A DNA stretch of 64,000 nucleotides, from the NCBI RefSeq assembly GCF_036785885.1, contig NC_092323.1, positions 10,672,501 through 10,736,500 of the forward strand, read 5' to 3'. Positions within the stretch are counted from its first letter, which is position 1, and every line of letters begins with the position of its first letter. Made by a program: the position numbers and the translations under genes. Origin of the DNA: Coffea arabica. Taxonomy: Eukaryota > Streptophyta > Magnoliopsida > Gentianales > Rubiaceae. The notes under the pieces are model-generated. The model was not told the DNA's origin, did no database searches, and saw nothing but the letters and a program-made list of their open reading frames with translations. Shown here one piece after another: positions 1 through 12,460 of this stretch.

Positions 1-347
1 CCATGGTCCATGTGGTGAAAAATATTCAAGAGGCCAAGGCCGGTCTAGCAAGCGAATTTGCCAAGTGGATGAATGGTGGGGGCCAGGATGTGGACCCCTT
101 CTTACCCCCTCCTCTCTATACAACATTGTTCCTTTCGGAGTGGGGCCGGCTTGGTTTTAAGGAAGTTGATTATGGATGGGGCCCCCCTGTCCAGGTTGTT
201 CCGATACAGGGCTCCGGCGTCATTCCAGTTGGCATTGTGGGCTCCTTACCTTCTTCCCAGGGACCAGGCGTCCGGCTAATGACGTGGTGCGTCGAGAAGG
301 CCCATCTCCAGCCCCTGGCTAACTGGCCCACGGGCCTGGATGACTAA
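1..347 (+). CDS. BAHD acyltransferase, C-terminal part (gene enters from the left)
   Basis: The frame is open from the window edge to a TAA at 345-347 and gives 114 residues of a BAHD-family acyl-CoA acyltransferase C-terminus. The diagnostic motif is DYGWG (residues 56-60 of the visible part), a one-residue variant of the family's DFGWG structural motif, preceded by the usual SEWGRLGFKEV context. Family knowledge: BAHD enzymes are cytosolic and move acyl groups from CoA thioesters to alcohols or amines in specialised metabolism. The catalytic HXXXD motif and true start lie outside the window, so the substrate cannot be inferred. The first ATG at position 3 is internal. The GC content is clearly above that of the following intergenic DNA. 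Confidence 0.88.
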   Translation, partial: MVHVVKNIQEAKAGLASEFAKWMNGGGQDVDPFLPPPLYTTLFLSEWGRLGFKEVDYGWGPPVQVVPIQGSGVIPVGIVGSLPSSQGPGVRLMTWCVEKAHLQPLANWPTGLDD

Positions 348-3144
348 TGGAGATTAATCAAAATGTTAATGCCCCTTGTACTCAAATGATTATAAACGTA
401 CGGCACGGGATAAAAAAAAGTGACCATAACTCTTCAACTTTGGGTCTGGGTGAAAAAAAGTCGGTTGGTTTCTAGGGCATGGGCCCATAATCAAGAAATA
501 ATTTCACTCCATTTGTGGAAAGTTAATTCAGATGGACAACCTTTTTGTGTCGCTCTTCAATTAGTTAAATGATGGGGTATTCGTTTTACCTAATAAAGGT
601 TGGTGAATGTTTTTGGATATTATTGGTCCATAATCATGTGAAAAGAACGCCTGTAAAATGGATGATGTTAAGACCTTTTGGCCGGTACATTGAATGAGTC
701 AAGTGTTGAATGCAACGGACCAAGCTAGCCCCTTTTAGCAAGACAAAGATGCAACTCCTCCTCCTTTTTTTTTCGTGTTTTCCTTTTCCATGCCTTGTTT
801 GGAATTGCAAATGTTTGTGGAAAAATGTCGGGAGTTTTTAGGAAATACTCTCAACGCATTTTTAAATTATCTTTTTACTTTATATACATTATATTTTAAA
901 CAAAATACTATTATTTCTACAGAAACTCTCGAAAAGTTCAAGAAAATGCAATCCAAACGGTTTTAACTAGTTTTAAACACTCGTAAAGCATACTCCTATG
1001 TTGTTTCCTTTAACAGCCATGATGTAGATATGTTTACTAATTGAGGTTATTAGTGTCAAGCATAAACTCCCAAACCACTTTCTTCCCCCTCTTCTTGGTT
1101 GTACCTGCATCCAAAAGCTGCATATAAGTGTATGCTGTACAGAGGGAAAATGGAAGCTCATCGAATGAACCAGGCCCAGCATACCGATGCCATTCATTTA
1201 TACTGTTGATTCTTGAGATCAGTTAATGGGATGAAACATCGAAGGAACTTTCGTTAAATCTTTCTAGAACCATGGAAGCGAAGCTGGATAACGTTGACCA
1301 CAAATGTTAATAATGTTATACTGATTAAATGCAGGAAATGACTTGGAAGAAGAGAATTGTCTTTTCCCTTAACTTTTATTGTTTGAAGATGACCTTTTTT
1401 CAGTTGCCACTAGAATCGTAGACAAAAAGCAAATGATCTCATCTTTGTTGGCTTTTCCACCTTTAAGTGAAAAGTAAAGCCGACCAAGTAACACCAGTAA
1501 TAAAAAATGAATAAATCAAGAGGTCTGAGGTGCCATTTTCTGATTATGTTTTATCGAAAAAAAAAAAAATTGACCATCATCTTGTAACGCGCATGAAGAT
1601 ATATGGATCCTTTTTTCGTAATTCTGTTTATAAGGGAAAAAAAGAAAAAGAAAATTCATCATTGAAAATTTGGTTGGAAATTTAAAACCAACTTTTGGGG
1701 AGAGTAATCTGTAGTCAAATACACATCAATCATCAATCCTAGCCTTAGTAGAATCATACTTTTTAAACTAAAAGGGCTTTAAATATTAGTAAAGAGTGAA
1801 TAAAAAAAAATCTGAAATCAACTCTTCGACCTTGGTTGGATTGTATTTTTTTTGTCGAGATTTCGGAAAAAAATTATCCTATTATTTTTTGAAATTTTGA
1901 TGTATGCAAAGAAAAAAATTGATTTTTTTTTAAATTTTTGGTGAAAGAAAAAGTTGATTTGGATATGTATTACAAAAATATTTCCTTCTTTTTTTTCGGC
2001 CAAGAAATGACCAGCTCTTAGCTTCAAGAAACTGCCATAACCAGCTGATCTCGGTTAGGTATGACCAAAGCCGGGCCTGCTTTTGCTTGCAATGGGCACT
2101 CGATGATAACAACTATTGTTCTTCTCGAATTTGGCTGGCCTACATCTTTTGGCCGATTGTGGAAAATCCTCAGCCGACAAAGAAATGGATGGTCTGGATA
2201 CGTTTTACTAAATTTTCATGACTACGAAGTACTTTCGGAAAAATGAACGCAATCCCTTTCATTTATAGGGAACAGAAATTGCAGATAGTTTGAATTTACA
2301 GGTTGTCTGGGGTTAAATTAAATCATGTATGCATTGTTGAGGTTTCTGAGATTTTGACTGATAAGCCGTTCATGTTTTGGAAGAGGGACTCCGCAGCCTA
2401 ACGAAATTTGATCACAGGTCCAAAAGTTGGCCGAGCAAAAGAGTGGGAGAAAAAAGTGTCCTCACATTTCCCGTGTCTTTATATTTCGAATTTTTGTCAT
2501 GCTGGTAATTTGGAGGCTTATTTAAAACAGCTAACGATGACAACCGTCCCCACCATTTACTTAGTCATTATTAGTTTTGGGTCATGGAAGGGACCCAAAA
2601 TTTTTCCTTTGCTCCAATCTCATTATTAGATTTAATTTTTTTTTTTTTGTCTTCGTTATCTTTTGAAAGTTTGTATATGACAAAATCTCGTCTGAATCGC
2701 CATTTGTCAGGACTCTTGGCCGTAAGTTCCTCTAGACCACTCATGTAATTAGTGGCAGAGAGTAATTAAAATTATAAATAGTTGGGGAACCACTCTGTAA
2801 TTTTATCAAGTCAGAATGATAAAATTACTTTCTCCTCCTTACTTGTTCATTTGCTCCAACTGAATTGTTTGGGGAAATCAACAACAGAAGGATGAATCTC
2901 AATCCCAGCACTTGCCATTGCAGATTATCACACACCCTTTTGAGTGTTTGAAGGGCTCTAATTATCACCTACTAACCTCCTGGTACTTCATTCCGATTAA
3001 TACGTACATAAAAACTTTTGACAATAAGTTGCTACCAGGCTTTTCGGCGTTGACAGGGCCTTCTTCTTTTTTCTTTTTATTTTTGGGTAAGAGTTGACAT
3101 GGCCTTTTGAAACAAAGGAATCTATCAATTAATCCAGCATGCTT

Positions 3145-3214
3145 TGCAGTTTAGTAAGGGCGACTAACTTAAAAGTCGTCCGAGCCATGTGCTCTTTTTG
3201 AGGACTAAACTGCA
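3145..3214. repeat. 70-bp nested inverted repeat
   Basis: The outer arms TGCAGTTTAGT (3145-3155) and ACTAAACTGCA (3204-3214) are perfect 11-bp complements. Inside lies a second hairpin, GGCGACT pairing with AGTCGTC (one G-U pair) around an eight-base loop. It could be a tiny foldback element or a folded RNA. Nothing further identifies it. Confidence 0.5.
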
Positions 3215-3417
3215 TCTTAACGAATGGTAGATAAATTTACTGGCAAGAGGACAAGGATTTCTTCAGATGCCTCCTTCTAGGCTAGCTTTTGATTACGAGA
3301 ACAATTTAGGGTAGATTTGTAAGTGGAATGGTTGGATTAACCTTAATCGTTGTCGAGATGAACTTCAGCTGTCCTCTATATTTGACTTTGGTAATAGGGT
3401 AGGAAATTTCCGGAATA

Positions 3418-3470
3418 CTTATATATATATATATATATATGTATGTATATGTGTGTATGTGTATGTATCC
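3418..3470. repeat. TA/TG microsatellite
   Basis: About ten TA units are followed by an imperfect GTATGTATATGTGTG tract. Likely length-polymorphic; no other function seen. Confidence 0.8.
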
Positions 3471-4975
3471 TTCCGCAATTATAAGACTGCTGACTTCCAA
3501 GTTCCAATAATTCATACATGAACGGTTCCAATTATTCATACCTGGGATGAGAATTATCGTGCCATGCAAGAAATATACTACTACAAAATAGTACGGATTT
3601 AATTCATTTGTCTGTTCTAGAAATATTATTGTACTGCTTTTTTCTAATTATTTACTTCTTCTTCTCTCTTTTTGTCTTCATTAATTTCTTCTCGGGTTGA
3701 AATGATCATCAAGCGAAATACAAACCCTTGACAGATATGTAAAAATCAGCTTAATGAAAAACCAGAAAATTATTCGGACTTCTCCTCGGTCCAATATACG
3801 TATGTATATATATACCAATCATACAACCCAGCTTGTATTTCTTGATTCCTGCAAGCTGGAACATGTGATGCACGTTTTGTCCTAGCACCTCCTGCAGTTC
3901 CACTTTTCCTTTTTGTTAATGGTGATGTAGTATCATGTACCCCCCACTATGACAAATCTTCATTCTGGATCTTTAATCTGATTTCTTTCCTAAGTATCGT
4001 TGTAAAAATTCATGCGCCAACATAAATTGGCTCAGTTGACAAGTACGAGTTACTTTCTCACGAAAGATCATTTGTTTAAATTTCACCGTGAATATTATGT
4101 TGGTAGATAATTTGTAAAAACATCTATAGACAACATGTGATCTCGAAATCATGCTCTGACTTGCGTTGATGACCAGAGCCGAATTCATCCAAACAACATT
4201 TTATTACAGATAAAAAAAAAAAAAAAAAAGTGTAAAAGTTCTTGTGGGGAAGCTGCGGGCCACCAGGAACATTCGTCCTGTCTGCCACAAAAAATATGGT
4301 ATGCATATTTATTTATTTTTCCTTTTCCAACCAGGGAGAAGCTTATATGGATAAGTACGAAATGCATGAAAATTATAGATTGAAAACTGCATTTTATTCA
4401 AAGTCACGTCCACCTAAAACAGCCATTACCCAGTCGTATTAGCATATCAACTTCCAATCTACAATATGGATAGCCAAATTTTGCTAAATAATATTCCGCT
4501 TCTATCATATAACACATTTCTCAATTCATCTTTTAATATTTTTTTATTTTACATACATCACAATCACCAAAAAAAAAAAATGTTACAGTAATTATTTCAA
4601 ATAATAATACTCTATCCAAACACACTTAGCTTCGCTTAGATAGATTTTTTTTTTTGAGCGTGTTTAGAAAATTATTACTGTACTCATTTCTACAAATGTG
4701 AATGTGGCATAGAAGAATAGTTAAAATATGTGTTCGAAATTAATTTCTTAAAAACATGAAGAAACAACCCAAATCTCTTATTAATTAATGTAGAAAAACA
4801 TTTCTTGCTATCGCATGGGTGCCCTTTTTGTTGGAGAGAACATGCATAATTTTGTGCTTTACAAGTGGGCTTTGACGTCTGTCCCACACTTCCCTACTTA
4901 AAGCAATGCAAAGGAGTTACGTACATCTTCATCCATTAACAGAATGATATGACAGCATGCATTTCCACGCTTTTC

Positions 4976-5002
4976 TATATATATATATATATATATATAT
5001 AG
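4976..5002. repeat. TA microsatellite
   Basis: About 13 uninterrupted TA units in intergenic DNA. Confidence 0.85.
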
Positions 5003-6000
5003 AATTAATTTATTAAAAGCCCAATAATTAATTCTTTTTCCTTTTTATTCCTGTACAATGATTTTGCTCATTTGCCTCTTGTTCTCTCACAATAAAGCTC
5101 ATGCACTCCCTATATCTAAACAAACTATAAGCTGATAGAGGTTTGCCTTTAATGATTAATCATTCATGCACATCAAGGATCTTTAGTACTGATTAAGATT
5201 ATTATGTCTTATCCACTAAAGAAATTAAAAAAAAAAATACGTGTGAACGCTCGCTGGCACAATGATGTTCGTGCAATGAACTTTTTAAAGAAAGGCTTTC
5301 ATTATCAAATGGAGAATTATTGAAGCCTTAACCACTCCACAAGAAAAGTGATTTCACCTTCGAATCTTCAACAAATGTCCCGTTTGGATTGCTATTTTTT
5401 GAAAAAATATATTGTAAAGAGTTTTGATGCAGTATTTGACATAAACAGATAACTGAAAGATGTGTTGACAAAAAACGTAAAAATTACATGTGTGTGTTTC
5501 TTCTTAAACAAGGAAAAAATTTCATGGCAAGAGATACGCGGTAGAAATTTCAAGTTGATCAATTATTAGCCACGTAAAGTTTTTACCTTGCATCAGAAGC
5601 AGCTAGGTGTTATATAGTGATGAGACTTTAATTAATTTCTAATGTTTTACGTTGACTTTTATCCCAATTAATTACCAGACTGATTAAGCCCTCCCGATAT
5701 GTTAATTAATTAATTTCATGCGAATACAATACTCTCATATCATCAGTCATCACCAAATATTTTCATTGTCAATACTCTGCAAAGACTTTTTATCATGGTT
5801 GACCACAAGCTGCTGGGGATTTGCAAATGTATTATACCACTAATTCATTTAATTCCCCGTTATGAAATCTAAATTTTAAAAAGAACAAGTCTAAGAAGAT
5901 ATTTTACTTTTTGTTGTTCTTTAACTCTAAAAAAAAAAAAAAAACTCTAAAATCACCATGTGTAAAAATGGCATTACTTCAGGGGAAATCTATGAACTCA

Positions 6001-6801
6001 GGGTCTGTTTGGTTGGAAGTAAAATGTTTTCCTTGGGAAAATATTTTCCGTGGAAGTAATTTTTCATGAAAATCATTTCCCTTTCATCATTTTCAGGTGT
6101 TTGGTTAGTTTATTGAAAATATTTTCTTACTTCATTTTTCTGGTGTTTGTTTAACTTTTGAAATATTTTCACTTTTATCTCTATCTTTACTTTCTACACA
6201 TTATAACTACATACTTCTTCCCATGCAAAATAAGAAAATTTATCTCATTGTTTAACTTTAAAAAATCTTGGAGAAATGTATATATGAATAAAAAATATCT
6301 CCTTAAGCAATAAACAAATTGCTGGCCATTTAGTGTCAAATATCAATCACTTGCAATGCTTATTGTGACATATATCTTGCACTTTCACTGCTAAAAGTTT
6401 TTCTAGAAAAGAATGTCCCTATTATACATAATTAATTACTAGCATAGGATGAGTAGGATGAGGTTTTTTTTTATTTTGAATATACTAGGGGGAGGGTTGG
6501 GTTGGGTGGTACGGGGGAGGGAGTGTAAGGAAGAGGTCTTGGGTTTGAGTCCTCCTGTTTACACTAAAAAAAAAAAAGAACATACTACAAGATGTTTACA
6601 GTAAGTTTGGAACATACTACAGGCGGGATGCATACATTTCGGAAAACAACTTCAGTAAGTTTGGAAGGGAAGTTGTTTTCCATAAGATGAGTGAAAATAT
6701 TTTACATAGGAAAATGTTTTCAGTAACTTTTGTGCAACCAAACACGGGAAATTAGGAAAATATTTTCCTGGAAAACATTTTCACCCGAAACAAACGGACC
6801 C
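6001..6801. mobile_element. PIF/Harbinger-like MITE, 801 bp
   Basis: The ends are inverted repeats: GGGTCTGTTTGG at the left and, on the opposite strand, GGGTCCGTTTGT at the right. Both are followed by related runs rich in AAAATGTTTTCC and GAAAATATTTTCC. The element is flanked on both sides by TCA (5998-6000 and 6802-6804), a 3-bp target duplication as expected for PIF/Harbinger-type transposons. No transposase frame is present, so it is non-autonomous. A SINE sits inside it at 6488-6577. Class assignment rests on end sequence and duplication length only. Confidence 0.75.
6488..6577 (+). mobile_element. Short tRNA-type SINE nested in the MITE
   Basis: About 90 bp that starts G-rich, contains a B-box-like GGTTTGAGTCC near 6541-6551 and ends in an A run. 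It is flanked by GAATATACTA (6478-6487) and GAACATACTA (6578-6587), a 10-bp target duplication with one mismatch. The A-box is weak. The A tail and duplication make retroposition the best explanation. Confidence 0.55.
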
Positions 6802-7102
6802 TCAATGATGACTTCTTGCATGCCATTACCAATTTACTTAGTTAAAAAAAAAAAAAAACAAAAACTGTAATGGCAAGTTGAGGTATATATGCAGACACAA
6901 TAATTTTGCTAACAGTTGTTGATTGGGCCTACGCGGCGCGGGATATCGAAATTCTTTGAACTTTTTAACAATTCTCTTCTAAACTCAGGAATTAGGCACG
7001 AAAGCACGTATAATGATATACATATTTATTAGTCAACATTGACCAAGTTATTTGAGGTTACTCCGGTCAAAAAGAAAAAAAAAGAAGCTATTTGAGGTTA
7101 CA

Positions 7103-7282
7103 TATAGGTTTGTTTGGATTGCTTCATATTTCTCCAATTTTATTTGCTTACATCATCTTTACAATTTCCAATACACCTTTTTATCTTCCCAATATCTTTT
7201 TATCTCACATACATCACATCACAAAAAGTGCTACAGTAAAAAATATCCCAAATAATTCCAAATAACTTACAATCCAAACCCA
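7103..7282. mobile_element. Short GTTTGGATT-family MITE
   Basis: The left end reads TTTGTTTGGATTGCTT and the right end, on the other strand, GGGTTTGGATTGTAAG. The interior is AT-rich and includes the motif TATCTCACATACATCAC, which recurs in other copies in this window. It is non-coding and resembles hAT-like MITEs of eudicots. Exact borders and target duplication are not clear. Confidence 0.55.
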
Positions 7283-7721
7283 TACAAATTTAGGGTCCGT
7301 TCGCGTTGTTACTTTCTGAATTTTTTGTAAAAAAAAATATTGTAAATATTTGATGTATGTGAGATATATAATTAAAAAAATATTCATAAAAAATGTAAAA
7401 TTTTTTGAAGAAAAATGGCTTTCCCATACAAATTATTATTAAGTAGGCGGATAATTTGGAATTTATTCGGATATACAACACGTGCTGCACATAAACATGG
7501 AAATATATATATATATAAGATATATTTGTCCCTTAATACAGATATAGAACCAAAGCATGTGTATAGAATAGAGGTCTATATGTAAATCCTACAAACAATT
7601 TGATATTAGATATTTAGATGCACTATTAGATTAGTTTAAGTACTTGAATGCTTGATTCGTGTAAACTACAAAATGAGACGCATTAATTCTTGCTAATTTT
7701 CAACCACCATGCGATCATGTG

Positions 7722-7885
7722 ACTGTTTGGATACTATCATCCGCCAAAATAATTGATTGAAAATAAATATGTTTTTAATTATTTTTTAAAAAAATTTTCG
7801 AATCATATTTTTATCTCACATACATTACATCATAAAAAATATTATTTCAAAAAAAAAATTCAAATAACATCCTATTCAAACAAGC
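7722..7885. mobile_element. Short GTTTGGATT-family MITE, diverged
   Basis: Starts near CTGTTTGGATACTATC and ends near TCCTATTCAAACAAG, with the shared interior motif CTCACATACATTACATCA. Diverged relative of the element at 7103-7282. Confidence 0.45.
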
Positions 7886-8538
7886 AACAAGGCTCCCAAG
7901 TCCCGTCTTTGTTGAGACCAAATCAATAGTATATAATATGTAGGATGGCATTTCTTCGTTTTTGGGGCAAGGAATGGCGTTTTTGGTAAACACTCCTATA
8001 TTGAATGATTTCCAATTAAGAATGTATGAGATATTATTATTATACATGTTCAACAACTTCTAGCTCCTAGAGATGGAAATTGACAGTATAATACAAATTA
8101 TTAGCAGATAGGAGCATGCAAGACCAAATTTAATTTTTTTTTTTCCCGGATGAAGGAGCACGCAAGACTTTAATTCTAGTATATCCTAAAGCAAAAATAA
8201 CAAAAAAAGAAAAATAGCAACAATAAAATCAAAGTCAGAGAGACAAAAATTGTCAGGAAATATTTTATTTAGGATGACCTGTACAATGGCAACTTGGCAT
8301 GTGATTTCTTCTTTTGAGAAACCAAGAGAGAGAGGAGACCTTCCCTGGACTCGTATTCCATTCCCACCAAAAGGGAAAAAAAAAAAACAAAAAACGATTA
8401 CTAGTAATACCACAACGACTAATCAAATCAAAGTCTGCCAACGCTGCAGTTTCCAAGCACTGCGCTCTCTCAAGTTTCTCTATAGAGTGTGCGACCAAAC
8501 CCAAAACTCATTCAAACTTCTCAATCTTCAATCCGACC

Positions 8539-8549
8539 ATATATATTTT
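8539..8549 (+). promoter_or_regulatory. Candidate TATA box of the lectin receptor kinase
   Basis: TATATATTTTA lies about 255 bp upstream of the LecRK start codon. A start site some 30 bp downstream would give a leader of roughly 220 nt containing the C-rich and CA-rich tracts at 8667-8706. Position and sequence are the only evidence. Confidence 0.35.
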
Positions 8550-8799
8550 ACTCATCATCTCTCTCTGCCTCTTCAACTAGTACTATATTTTATTCACCCC
8601 AGGAGAAGCCTTCAGCCCATCCTCGGCTGCTTCTTCAAGAAAAATAGGAAAAAGAAAAAAGGAGACCCCCCCCCCCTCCCCCAACAAACACACACAAACA
8701 CACATTATTATTGATTCCTTCTTCATTTTTCCTAACCATAGCCACCTCCAGCCATATTCCTCCTCCATCCCATTTCTGGTTGGATAGCTCATTAGTCAG

Positions 8800-11700
8800 A
8801 TGGGATTGTTTCTGACAGCAAGAATCAGCAAAGCATTCATCCTTCTTTGCTGTCTGCTGGCCATTTCTGAAGCTGATAAACTCAAAACTTTTAGTAAACA
8901 GTATGGGAACACCTTTAATCAGACTGACGGTGAGTACTTCATGGTTGAACCGCCAGCAATGATCAGCAATGGAGCCCTTCAGGTAACCCCTGATAGCCTA
9001 TCAGATGACTTCAGCAAAGCAAATAAATCAGGAAGAATCCTCCTGAAACAGTCCTTTAAGCTGTGGAAAGATGGTGATGACATCTCATCCAATGAAACCA
9101 GGGTTGCCTCTTTCAACTCCTCATTTCTTGTCAACCTGTTTCCGGTTAATAATTCGTCAGGTGAAGGCCTCACATTCTTGATTGCTCCCGGCCTGGATTT
9201 GCCTCCACCCAACAGTTTTGGCCAGTTTCTTGGCTTGACAAATGCTACAACTGATGGAAACTCCAGCAACAAAATAGTTGCGGTCGAGCTCGATACATTC
9301 AAGCAAGACTTTGATCCTGATAACAATCATGTAGGCCTCGATATTAATGGTGTCCGATCTAATATATCTGCATCCTTGACGCCCCATGGCATAACTCTTG
9401 TTCCACCTGCTCCTAACGCAAGCTTCCATAACGTATGGGTAGCATATGATGGGGTCAAGAAGATCATTGAAGTCTACATTGCAGAACAAGAAACACAAAA
9501 GGGGCCGACCCCTCCTCACCCGAGCTCACCTATAATAAGATCGCATCTTGACTTGAGGGACGTTCTGAATCAGAATTCCTATTTCGGGTTCTCTGCTTCT
9601 ACTGGGAACACTGCTGAGCTCAACTGTGTACTGCGTTGGAATTTAACAATTGAGTACTATCACGAAGAAAACCAATGGCTGAGGATTGTTCTTGGGGCCG
9701 GAGTACCAGGGCTGGTGCTGCTGCTGGTGGGGGCAGCTTGGTTGGGATACTATTTCCATAAAAGGCGAGTCGAACGATCGAAATCAAACATTCTTGGAGC
9801 GCTCAAGAGCCTGCCTGGAAGTCCGAAGGAGTATGAGTTTAAAGAATTGAACAAGGCTACCAATAGTTTTGATGAGAAACACAAGCTTGGACAAGGGGGT
9901 TACGGTGTTGTGTACAAAGGATTCTTGACCAGTGAAAATTTGGAAATTGCTGTTAAGTGGTTTTTGAGGGATAACATCAAGGGTCAAGATGATTTTCTTG
10001 CTGAGCTTACTATAATTAATCGTCTTCGGCATAAGCATCTTGTTAAATTGCTAGGTATGTCTTTCGCACCTTTGCTTAATTATGCATCAATATTGCATTT
10101 AACTTGCATCTTTGTCTATTGGCCTCATGACAACATTGATTTAAGCTGCTTTTGAGAATCTTACTCATGTTTCATCCTTCCATTGATGCATTACTTTTTT
10201 CATGGATGCTAATAGATACTTGATCGCTTCGATGTAGATGTATAATAATTGTTCCCGACTGCTGATTGTCAACTTCAATGGGATTAAAACTATTCCATGC
10301 CTTTTGATTTCTTATACTGCTGATTATTGTACAGAACAAGTTTAGTGAACTGCTTTAGATAAGTGTCTGAGAGTTGTGGTTGATGAAGTTTGTTCACTAA
10401 TCTAATTTATCAGTCTCAATCTGATCAGTTCATGGTACAAATTAGTCAATTAATTTGTCTTCAAGACCGATAACTTGGACTACATCACAATGGATGGAAT
10501 ACAACTCGTAGTCATCCAATGAACTGTCTGTCCTTTCTTTTTTTTTTTTGAAAAAAAAAAAAACTTTTCAAAGGGAAGGGATTAGCGAAACTTCCCATAA
10601 GCTCTTCTTTTGGGTGATTTCAAGAATGTCTGCAAGGATTTGCATGCAGATATAAACTGATTAGAAATAGAGAGGGCTGGGGGATTTTGAAGTGGTTTTC
10701 ATTTTTGGAATTGTTAGTATTGAATTTAGCCCTGTACCCAAGATTTCCCCTTCTACTTGGTATCCTTTCCATTTTATCTTTTTGGCTGATTCTATCCATC
10801 AATAACCAAACATTTGGACCCCTATTGCCTCTAAAATGGCACGTTCAGATCATTAATTATCTACGACAACAAGAGTCTCAATCTTGTAGTTGTAGGCCAT
10901 TCATCCTATCCATTTTCCTTTGCTTATTATCCGGGAATTTCTTGGTCATCCCTTGATGCTGTGTCCTAAATATCTCCTTCGATTTTGTATAAAAGACCCA
11001 AAAAAAGAAAATAGACAAAAGAAAAAACATCTTAATCACATAGGCATGGCCGCCAGTCGACCAACAAAGTCTACTGGACCCGCGTGATGAATTGAGTAAT
11101 TTCTTGACAATGATGAGTGAAGGAATGCTAAGCAGCTTGCGTCACAGCTGCTGTCGTGCTAAATACATCATGGAAAATAAGTGAATGTCTAGTGGCGTTA
11201 TTTAGTTTAATTTAGGAGATTATTCCTTTTTTTTTTTTTTTTTGGAGAAGACAAAATTTAGATCCCGGAAATGACGTTAAACTTCAGCATTAAGCTTGGT
11301 TAAGTTCATGGTGCCTCCTTGCACATAAACAACATACAGATGACAGCAGCATTGAGTATGGCCTGCAATATTTTTTTTTAACAGGGGTATCCTTTCTCTG
11401 ATGTCATTTGAAGCCAACACCCCCAAAAACGGATGTAAGCCTTGAACCAAAGAAACATAGGACAGATGGCTATTTGATTTTTTTTTTTTTTTAGTTTATC
11501 TTTGAGAAAATTGTCAAAAATTCTTTCGAGGACAGACAAGTAAAGAGGAGTATCTTCATACGTGTAGATTATCAAGAACAAAACCACAAACAGAAGATAT
11601 TTACATATATTTACTTCGGTTGCATTGCAGGATGGTGTCACAAGAATGGGAAGCTGCTACTCGTATACGAGTACATGCCCAAAGGCAGCTTGGACCAGCA

Positions 11701-12460
11701 CCTCTTTGTTGGGCAGGATAAACCCACATTGAGCTGGAACCTTCGCTACAAGATCGTATCTGGTGTGGCCTCAGCTCTGCACTATCTTCATAATGAATAT
11801 GAGCAAAGGGTGGTGCATCGTGATCTCAAAGCCAGCAACATTATGCTCGACTTCAACTTCAACGCTCGACTAGGAGACTTTGGATTGGCGCGAGTCCTTG
11901 AAAATGAAAAGACGTCTTATCACGAGGCTGAGGGCATTCCGGGCACGATTGGATATATTGCGCCTGAGTGTTTCCACACTGGGACGGCAACACAACAATC
12001 GGACGTTTATGCATTCGGGGCAGTCTTGTTGGAAGTGGCGTGCGGACAGCGACCGGGAACCAAGATTGCTGGTTTCAATGGTTTGGCAGAGTGGGTATGG
12101 TTCTTGCATCGTGATGGCCTCCTGCTCCGAGCTGTTGATGAGAAGCTGGGGGAAGACTATGTTGCCGACGAAGCTGAGAGACTCTTGCTACTGGGGCTGG
12201 CTTGTTCACATCCTATAGCTAGTGAGAGGCCAAAAACACAAGCCATACTACAGATTATATCAGGATCGGTGCCACCACCGAATGTGCCAGCTTTCAAGCC
12301 AGCATTTGTTTGGCCTGCAATGGTCCCGGTTGATCTAGATTCTAGGACAACAACGGGCACTACGACATCCATTACAACTTCCCACTTCAACTCAGAATGG
12401 AGTCAGCAATACCTCAGCAGGGAGAGCCACGCAGGGTACACTGACCACTCCATGGTTTAG
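8800..12460 (+). CDS. L-type lectin-domain receptor kinase (LecRK-S.5-like)
   Basis: Two coding exons, 8800-10054 and 11631-12460, join in frame across a GT-AG intron of 1576 bp and give 694 residues. Order: signal peptide (about 1-25), legume-lectin domain (about 27-282) with the metal-binding AVELDTFKQDFDP and NNHVGLDING stretch, one transmembrane helix (about 296-318) followed by basic KRRVERSK, then a kinase domain. The kinase keeps its glycine loop (363-374), Lys386, HRD (481-483), DFG (501-503) and APE (529-531), so it looks active and of RD type. The C-terminal RPAFVWPAM-like stretch (here KPAFVWPAM) and overall wording resemble Arabidopsis LecRK-S.5 from memory. Expected role: plasma-membrane receptor for extracellular ligands. 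The intron interrupts the kinase at LLG/WC, which is uncommon in this mostly intronless family. Confidence 0.93.

Larger units (their letters stand above)
348..8799. other. Gene-poor region between BAHD gene and lectin receptor kinase
   Basis: No convincing coding exon on either strand. The open frames here are short, low-complexity and match no family I know. The DNA is AT-rich with many A/T runs. It holds two TA microsatellites, a small nested hairpin, a PIF/Harbinger-like MITE carrying a SINE, and several short elements with GTTTGGATT-type ends, listed separately. Truncated relatives of the latter lie near 4490-4625, 5378-5500 and 7295-7490. The last few hundred bases should contain the LecRK promoter and leader. 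Confidence 0.6.

Noticed and set aside
8250-8714. Plus-strand frame of 154 codons before the LecRK gene
   Set aside because: Low-complexity (KKK, PPP, HTNTH) and made from promoter and leader DNA; no family.
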